From NCBI RefSeq assembly GCF_014066305.1, contig NW_023501121.1:1-64000 (forward strand): a DNA stretch of 64,000 nt, written 5' to 3'. The notes below the pieces were generated by a model. The model saw only the letters and a list, made by a program, of their open reading frames with translations, did not search any database and was not told the DNA's origin. The position numbers and the translations under genes are program-made. Shown here piece by piece: positions 56,227 through 64,000 of the stretch (position 1 is the first letter of the stretch; the number at the start of each line of letters is the position of its first letter). The stretch comes from Letharia columbiana. Taxonomy: Eukaryota; Ascomycota; Lecanoromycetes; Lecanorales; Parmeliaceae.

Positions 56227-57080
56227 CTAGGTTACTCGTTGCTTTTGATATTGCTGGCTTCGCCTGAGAGGATGGTCCAGTCTTGGACTCGTCGTTTCTG
56301 GTATTGCTGGCTTCATCTGAGAGGATGGTCCAGTCTTGGACTTGGTTGTGGTCTTGGGGGACTTCCTAGGCTTCTCATCCGCGCCCTCACTACCATCCGC
56401 CTTCTTTCGTTTGTTCGACTTGAGCTTGGATGTTTTAGGCTTCCTGCCATTACCCAACGCCAGTCCTGGTTCGTCATCTCCTTGGCTTGCATCTCCTTGG
56501 CTTGCAGATTCATCATCGGCTTCCTCGTCCTCGCTTGATGACATCCTAGCTTCGAAGTCCTTGTCCTTTACCGTGTCAACCACTCTGACTAACAGATCCT
56601 CCTCCCTACTCTTCCCTCGTTTCTTGGCCGCCTTCTTCCTCTCACGTTCCCCATCTTCCAATTCGCCAAAGTAGCGGTCCAGAGGTGTGAGCTCTCCTCA
56701 CTCCCATCGACTAGATCTTCTTCCAACTCACTTAGGCCCTCTGGCCTAGGTGCTTCATCCCCAGTCCAGTTGTGTCGTTCGCAAAAATCGAGGGCTCTTT
56801 TCAGGCCTCGCTCTTCGGGTGGGAGGTCTCGATCATGCACAAGATCGTCCAATGCTTCTGCAGCGGCTTCAGCGTCGAACTCGGGAGGATCTTCGTTCCG
56901 TTCATCTCCGATCTCAAGGTCCTCTGAAGTAGTTGCTGGCGGTACGTCTTGTGGTACCTCACTCGGGCCCTTATCTTTGAGAGTATCAGCTGGTGAGACG
57001 AACATTTGCGGAGTGTTGGTTAAGCTTTGATATATCTCCATGGTGTCCAGGTGCGATCTCGTAGGACTCAACACGACCAT
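56227..57080 (-). pseudogene. Acidic then Lys-rich protein of unknown function, one frameshift
   Basis: First frame, 57080-about 56690: SPADTLKDKGPSEVPQDVPP, EFDAEAAAEALDDLVHDRDL, ALDFCERHNWTGDEAPRPEG. The natural continuation PLDRYFGELEDGERERKKAA is one base out of frame near 56690 and then runs to 56227 as a Ser/Asp/Glu then Lys-rich tail (KKRGKSREEDLLVRVVD, KLKSNKRKKADGSEG). An approximately 53-bp tandem duplication (56247-56350) lies in the tail. The composition resembles nuclear disordered proteins. It may be a real gene with a sequencing indel. Confidence 0.5.
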
Positions 57081-57957
57081 GGTTCGAGATGAGAATCAGT
57101 TGAGTTTTGATCCAGAGTCGGAGGTCCTTGAAGGTTGCTGTCTGTCTTTTCTTCTCTTGCTTCCTTGACCTCAATTCTTATTCACTATGCCCCTTATCAA
57201 CGCCAAAAGCAAAAACAGCAAACAAGTCAACGCAGTCGTGCAGAAATGTGTCGGAAAGATGGAGGTTTCATTCAGGAAGGTTCACTCTTCACCTCTTCAC
57301 TTCTGGTGAACCCTAGCCCTAGCCTCGGGTAACTCGCGCTGAAAGTGAATGAAGCATCGATGCCTACCTTATGTGCTCGCATCAGGAATCGTGTTTCTGT
57401 CGAGTGCTGATCTTTGCGCCGTTGGTCAGGTTGGTTGCATCAGGAGGCTCGTAGATTCGTAGGGCTCGAAGATATAGAATTCGTTTGGCTTATGAGTGGG
57501 TTGCTGTCCTGCCAGGAACCTTGGGTGGAAATAGCCATAAGCAGGCGACCCATATCGCGACGATAATTTGGTTGATTCCAGCATGTAGCAGCACCTTGAG
57601 TAGTAGTAGTTATTCATGGATGAGGCCCGAAGGCCAGCATCAGGGTCCCAGCCGAAGGCTATGCCCCACTAGGAGAGTTCCCCGGTCACGGGTGCCACCC
57701 CGGGGCCTATTTCTCTGTCCTAGAGCCACTTCTGAGGACCAAACGCCTATCAAGCTCGGTGGAAGACTTGAGAAGGTTCCCTGTCGAGGCGCCCTCGAGG
57801 AGATTTCTCTCAACCCGAAGACTCCTCTAGGTACTTCCGTCGACTGTCCCCTTTGTCCCTTTTGTCCCTCGTCCCCAGTAGCGACTAAAGAAACGACTGA
57901 GAAGTAGCTCTCGTCCCTGGCGGTGTGTGCATGGGGGTGACCCCCCTTGAGTGTCAT
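57081..57957. other. Unassigned stretch
   Basis: Short overlapping frames on both strands, none recognisable. A CT-rich leader near 57140-57180 could belong to the preceding gene on the other strand. The last 100 bases include GTGACCCCCCTTGAGTGTCA, possibly a repeat end. Confidence 0.35.
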
Positions 57958-57967
57958 GATGCCGGTC

Positions 57968-58025
57968 GGGGTAAATTACCGAATCATACCCCGAAAGTAC
58001 GAATCCTTACCGAGTCATACTCGTT
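57968..58025 (+). repeat. Single arm of the ACCGAATCATACCCC family
   Basis: TAAATTACCGAATCATACCC and CCTTACCGAGTCATACTCG match the left arm of the 17491-18115 element. No right arm follows before the AT-rich tail. Confidence 0.65.
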
Positions 58026-61000
58026 TCCACCCCCATTTGCACGCTCTAAAATCCGACAAATCCGACATAGATAGCCACTACAACCATAGCTACTACTATT
58101 ATTTATTTAAATAATCTATTACTATATACTATTATAATAGCTAATATTATAAGATTTAAATAATTTACTATTATATTCTATTATAATAGACAAGTTTAGG
58201 CCTATAAATTAAATTCATATAAAGTAATTAATTTTTAAATCTAGTTTCGAGATTGAATTCTAATTTCGAGATTGAATTCGACTCTCGAAGAGTAAAAATA
58301 CTTTAATTTAAAATTTACTTAGAATTATAAGATCGAATTTTATAAATCTTAAATTATTAAAAAGTATAAAATATATTCTATAATTAATAAAAATAATAGA
58401 AAATTTAATAGAAAAAAGAGAAGTTATATTAATAATAAGTTTATTAGAGAGTTAATTAACTTTAAATTAATTTAGATTTAATTAATAAGAAGTTAATTTT
58501 AATATCTATTATAATTAATTTATATTAATTATTATTATTATTAAGATAATTTTTATAGATTTTATAAATTTACGATTATTAGAATTTTATAATTTTATAA
58601 TTCTTTAGCGAGGGAGATTAATAGATTTAGATCGAGAACGAAGTAAAATAGTTTTAAATTTTATTAAAATTATTATTACTAAACTATCTAAGTTTATATT
58701 AAAGAATATTCTTAATAGAGTAAATAAGTTTTTAATAAGTAATATTTAAATTTCTTATCTTTAAATACTTATAAGATTAAATTTAATAACTTCTTTTTTA
58801 TTAAAACGTATAAGTTATATTCTATAATTTCTTAAAAAAATTAATAGAAAAAGAGAAGTTATAAACTTATATAAATGATAAGTTTTTAAAGAGTTAATTA
58901 AATTTAATATCTATTATAGTTTATTTATATTAATTATTCTTATCTTTATTTTTATAATTTATAGAATTTTTATTAATTTTACGAATTTTACAACTTTACG
59001 ATTTTGAGATTTTACGATTTTACGATTTTATTATTTTTTAGCGAGGGAGATTCATGAATTCGAACCGAGGGCAGAGCGGAATAATTCCAAAATTTATTGA
59101 AATTATTATCACTCGACTATCTAAGCTTATATGAAAAAATATTCTTAATAGACTAAATGAGTATTTAATAAGCGATATTTAAATCTACTATCTTTAAACA
59201 TTTATAAGACTAAATTAAAGAATTCTTGTCTTCTTAAAAAGCGTAAATTATATTCTATAATATAGAAAAGAAATCTTAAAATTTGAATAGAAAATAAAAA
59301 AGTTATTCTGAAATTAAATAATGTGCACTTATTTTTTAATCAGGGCTGTCGAGCGAACTTTAATGAGCGATATTTGAATTCCTTGCGCTTTAATAATTAT
59401 AAGATCGAATTTCATAATTTTATCATTATTGAAAAGTGTAAATTGCGGGCTATAATTATCTAAAATTTTTAATAGAAAATAGTAAAGTTATTAAAGGGTT
59501 AATTAAAAGTAGAATAAGAGATTTTAATAGTTGCGAACGCTAATTTATTTATCCGCGATAATCGATAACTTAGTCGATCTAACTAAAGAGCGTAGCGAAC
59601 CCGAATTTATAATTAACTATATATATAAATTTAAGATTTTATAGCTTAGCTCTATCTTATTCTTTTATATATACTAATAAGATTATAAGATTATAATTAC
59701 TATTTATAAATTTAATATAATAGATATTTCTACTCTAGACGTAGTATTAATAAGAGAAATATAAAAATATAATAATATATATAAAAGAATAAGGTAGGGC
59801 TAAGTTAAAAACCTTTGAATTTGTATATATAGCTAATTATAAATTCGAGTTCGCTACGCTCTTTGATTAGATCGGCTAAGTTAGCTCGATAGCCCTTCTA
59901 AGCTCTCTTATTAAAAATATAGATGTACGTTATTAACACATAGAATAAATTTTTTATTTTTTATTAAAATTTTAAGATTTTTTATTAAAATTATAGAACA
60001 AAATCTAGGCTCTTAGATAAAAAAAGAATTTCTAAATTTAGTCTCATAATTATTAAAGCGTAAGGAATTCAAATATCGCTTATTAAAGATCGCTTATCAA
60101 ATTTACTCGACAGCCCTAATTAAAAAAAATGATTATGAATTTAATTTATAGGCCTTTACTCGTGTAATAATATAATAATACGAGTAAAGGCCTATAAATT
60201 AATATTATAATTATATTTTTAATTAGAGCTATCGAGTAAATAGGTAAGCGAACTTTAATAAGCGATATTTGAATTCCTTGCGCTTTAATAATTATAAGAC
60301 TAAATTTGAAAATTTCTTTTTTCTCTAAAAGCCCATATTTCGTTCTATAATTTTAAAAAAAATCTCAAAATTTTAATAAAAAATAAAAAAGTCATTCTAA
60401 AATCAAATAATGTATACCTGATTTTTGATAAGGGCTATCTGGCTATATTTTTTTAATGATTACGAACTCTAATTTATTTATTTACGATAACTTAGTCGAT
60501 CTAATTAAAGAGCGTAGTAACTTTAAATTTATAATTAACTATATAACTAATATATAAAAGAATAAGATAGAACTAAGCTTGAAAATCTTAAATTTATATG
60601 TGCAGCCAATTATAAATTTTATAGATCTACGCTTCTTGGTTAGACACCGCGGGTAAACAAATTAGCGTTCGCAATTATTAAAATCTTTTACTCTACTTTT
60701 AACCCTTTAATAACTTTCACTAGATTTCTTTTTTAAATTATAGCCCGCAATTTACGCTTTTTAATAATAAGAAAATTACGAAATTTAATCTTATAATTTT
60801 TCAAAGGTATTAAATTCAAATATCGCTTATTAAAGTTCGCTCGCCAAATTTGCTCGACAGCCGGTAGCCCTAAGTAAAAAATAGGTGTATATTATTTAAT
60901 TTTAGAATAACTTTTTAGTCTTCTATTAAAATTTTAAAATTTCTTTTTTAAATTATAGAACGTAATTTAATCTTTTAAATAAAAAAAGAATATTTAAATT

Positions 61001-64000
61001 TAGTCTTATAAATATTTAAAGGCAAAGAATTCAAATATCGCTTACTAAAGATCGCTTATCAAATTTACTCGACAGCCCGAGGCGGCCCTAATCAAAAAAA
61101 ATGGTTATGAATTTAATTTATAGGCCTTTATACTGTACTAAGATATAATATTATAATAATAAAATAATATTAGTATATATAAGTTTAGACCTATAAATTA
61201 AATTCATAGAAAATAATTAATTTTTAAATCTGATTTCGAGATTGAATTCGACTCTCGAAGAGTGAAAATACTTTAATTTAAGATATACTTAGAACTATAA
61301 GATCGAATCTTTATACTTTTTAAATTATTAGAAAACGTTAGATATATTCTATAATTAATTAAAATAATAGTAAAATTTAATAGAATAAAGAGAAGTTATA
61401 CTTAATAATAAGTTTATAAAGAGTTAGTTAACTTTAAATTAATTTAGATTTAATTAATAGAAAGTTAATTCTAATATCTACTATAGTTTTTTTATAATAA
61501 TAATAATTATTTTTATTTTTACAATTTATAGAGTTTTTATTAGTTTTACGATTTTTATAATTCTACGATTTTACGATTTCTTAGGAGGGAGATTCATGAA
61601 TTCGAACCGAGGGCGGAGCGGAAATAGTTCCAAAATTTATTGAAATTATTATCACTTAACTATCTAAGCTTATATGAAAAAATATTCTTAATAGACTAAA
61701 TAAGTATTTAATAAGCGATATTTGAGATCTACTATCTTTAAACATTTATAAGACTAAATTAAAGAATTCTTTTTTTCTTAAAAAGCGTAAATTATATTCT
61801 ATAATATAGAAAAGAAATCTTAAAATTTGAATAGAAAATAAAAAAGTTATTCTGAAATTAAATAATGTGCACTTATTTTTTAATCAGGGCTGTCGAGCGA
61901 ACTTTAATGAGCGATATTTGAATTCCTTGCGCTTTAATAATTATAAGATCGAATTTCATAATTTTATCATTATTGAAAAGTGTAAATTGCGGGCTATAAT
62001 TATCTAAAATTTTTAATAGAAAATAGTAAAGTTATTAAAGGGTTAATTAAAAGTAGAATAAGAGATTTTAATAGTTGCGAACGCTAATTTATTTATCCGC
62101 GATAATCGATAACTTAGTCGATCTAACTAAAGAGCGTAGCGAACCCGAATTTATAATTAACTATATATATAAATTTAAGATTTTATAGCTTAGCTCTATC
62201 TTATTCTTTTATATATACTAATAAGATTATAAGATTATAATTACTATTTATAAATTTAATATAATAGATATTTCTACTCTAGACGTAGTATTAATAAGAG
62301 AAATATAAAAATATAATAATATATATAAAAGAATAAGGTAGGGCTAAGTTAAAAACCTTTGAATTTGTATATATAGCTAATTATAAATTCGAGTTCGCTA
62401 CGCTCTTTGATTAGATCGGCTAAGTTAGCTCGATAGCCCTTCTAAGCTCTCTTATTAAAAATATAGATGTACGTTATTAACACATAGAATAAATTTTTTA
62501 TTTTTTATTAAAATTTTAAGATTTTTTATTAAAATTATAGAACAAAATCTAGGCTCTTAGATAAAAAAAGAATTTCTAAATTTAGTCTCATAATTATTAA
62601 AGCGTAAGGAATTCAAATATCGCTTATTAAAGATCGCTTATCAAATTTACTCGACAGCCCTAATTAAAAAAAATGATTATGAATTTAATTTATAGGCCTT
62701 TACTCGTGTAATAATATAATAATACGAGTAAAGGCCTATAAATTAATATTATAATTATATTTTTAATTAGAGCTATCGAGTAAATAGGTAAGCGAACTTT
62801 AATAAGCGATATTTGAATTCCTTGCGCTTTAATAATTATAAGACTAAATTTGAAAATTTCTTTTTTCTCTAAAAGCCCATATTTCGTTCTATAATTTTAA
62901 AAAAAAATCTCAAAATTTTAATAAAAAATAAAAAAGTCATTCTAAAATCAAATAATGTATACCTGATTTTTGATAAGGGCTATCTGGCTATATTTTTTTA
63001 ATGATTACGAACTCTAATTTATTTATTTACGATAACTTAGTCGATCTAATTAAAGAGCGTAGTAACTTTAAATTTATAATTAACTATATAACTAATATAT
63101 AAAAGAATAAGATAGAACTAAGCTTGAAAATCTTAAATTTATATGTGCAGCCAATTATAAATTTTATAGATCTACGCTTCTTGGTTAGACACCGCGGGTA
63201 AACAAATTAGCGTTCGCAATTATTAAAATCTTTTACTCTACTTTTAACCCTTTAATAACTTTCACTAGATTTCTTTTTCAAATTATAGCCCGCAACTTGC
63301 GCTTTTTAATAATAAGAAAATTACGAAATTTAATCTTATAATTTTTCAAAGGCATTGAATTCAAATATCGCTTATTAAAGTTCGCTCGCCAAATTTGCTC
63401 GACAGCCGGTAGCCCTAAGTAAAAAATAGGTGTATATTATTTAATTTTAAAATAACTTTTTAGTCTTCTATTAAAATTTTAAAATTTCTTTTTTAAATTA
63501 TAGAACGTAATTTGAGCTTTTAAAAAAAAAAGAATATCTAAATTTAGTCTTATAAATATTTAAATGTAGAAGTCAAATATCGCTTACTAAAGATCGCTTA
63601 TCAAATTTACTCGACAGCCCGAGGCGGCCCTAATCAAAAAAAATGGTTATGAATTTAATTTATAAACCTTTACTCGTACTAAGATATAATATTATAATAA
63701 TAAAATAATATTAGTATATATAAGTTTAGACCTATAAATTAAATTCATAGAAAATAATTAATTTTTAAATCTGATTTCGAGATTGAATTCGACTCTCGAA
63801 GAGTGAAAATACTTTAATTTAAGATATACTTAGAACTATAAGATCGAACTTTATACTTTTTAAATTATTAGAAAACGTTAGATATATTCTATAATTAATT
63901 AAAATAATAGTAAAATTTAATAGAATAAAGAGAAGTTATATTATTAATAAGTTTCTAAAGAGTTAGTTAACTTTAAATTTATTTAGATTTAATTAATAGA
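58026..64000. repeat. AT-rich tail with tandem 2.54-kb units
   Basis: No ORF above noise. The tail consists of GAGTAAAGGCC-family copies in alternating orientation (for example head-to-head around 60160-60185) and a second AT-rich repeat marked by GGGAGATTCATGAATTCGAA (59047, 61589). The block about 59041-61180 recurs at about 61583-63722, offset about 2,541-2,544 bp, with only scattered differences. A third partial unit begins near 63723 and runs off the window. A shorter duplication relates 58442-58620 to 58870-59050. Confidence 0.75.

Noticed and set aside
1..64000. tRNA or rRNA genes
   Set aside because: Scanning by eye found no cloverleaf with a GGTTCGAATCC-type arm or rRNA core sequence that I could support.

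Overview
The window looks like a gene-poor, transposon-packed and mutation-scarred piece of a filamentous ascomycete (Pezizomycotina) genome. This is inferred from short 43-59 nt introns with GTAAGT-like donors and CTAAC/CTGAC branch sites, from fungal families (DUF3716-like, hemerythrin HHE, BTB, RING, a telomere-linked-helicase-type RecQ protein), and from heavy C-to-T/G-to-A decay of repeats that fits repeat-induced point mutation (RIP). No bacterial features, tRNA, rRNA or telomere repeats were seen. The genus cannot be named from sequence alone.

Left part (1-10.5 kb): a broken RecQ/telomere-linked-helicase-like gene, two neighbouring Q/P/T-rich genes (the second ending in CCHC zinc knuckles), a ribosomal protein eS28 fragment and a BTB gene with a single nonsense codon. 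From 10.5 to 14.6 kb lies a minus-strand tyrosine-recombinase retrotransposon (DIRS/Ngaro-like: zinc-finger gag, RT-RNase H, recombinase), itself interrupted by an 0.87-kb mariner-like element. From 15.4 to 24 kb come a RING gene, an HHE gene split by a hAT element sitting in its intron (with three further elements nested in that hAT), a stomatin-like pseudogene, one apparently intact DUF3716-type gene and a basic-protein gene cut off by a repeat.

Middle part (24-49 kb): nested repeats. The main structure is an 18,390-bp insertion (30914-49303) with perfect 41-bp terminal inverted repeats and a 9-bp target duplication. It splits the reverse transcriptase of a plus-strand tyrosine-recombinase retrotransposon exactly in two (N-terminal half ends 30913, C-terminal half resumes 49313). 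Inside it lie an RIP-destroyed Gypsy element (about 32.3-42.8 kb), a non-autonomous recombinase element carrying a hierarchical 9/44-bp minisatellite (32.8-36.2 kb), an expanded degenerate repeat array (43.2-44.7 kb) and an RIP-destroyed copy of the same recombinase retrotransposon (44.8-48.8 kb).

Right part (49-64 kb): the remaining RT, RNase H and recombinase pieces, a Copia RT fragment, a hAT transposase pseudogene, one two-exon gene of unknown function that looks intact, one frameshifted acidic/basic gene, and a 6-kb AT-rich tail in which a 2.54-kb block of decayed repeats is duplicated in tandem.

A recurring theme is that otherwise readable genes carry single nonsense codons that one C-to-T or G-to-A change explains. 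Only the DUF3716-type gene (21821-22878) and the two-exon gene (55065-55728) look clean; the first Q/P-rich gene (4484-6187) is a possible third.
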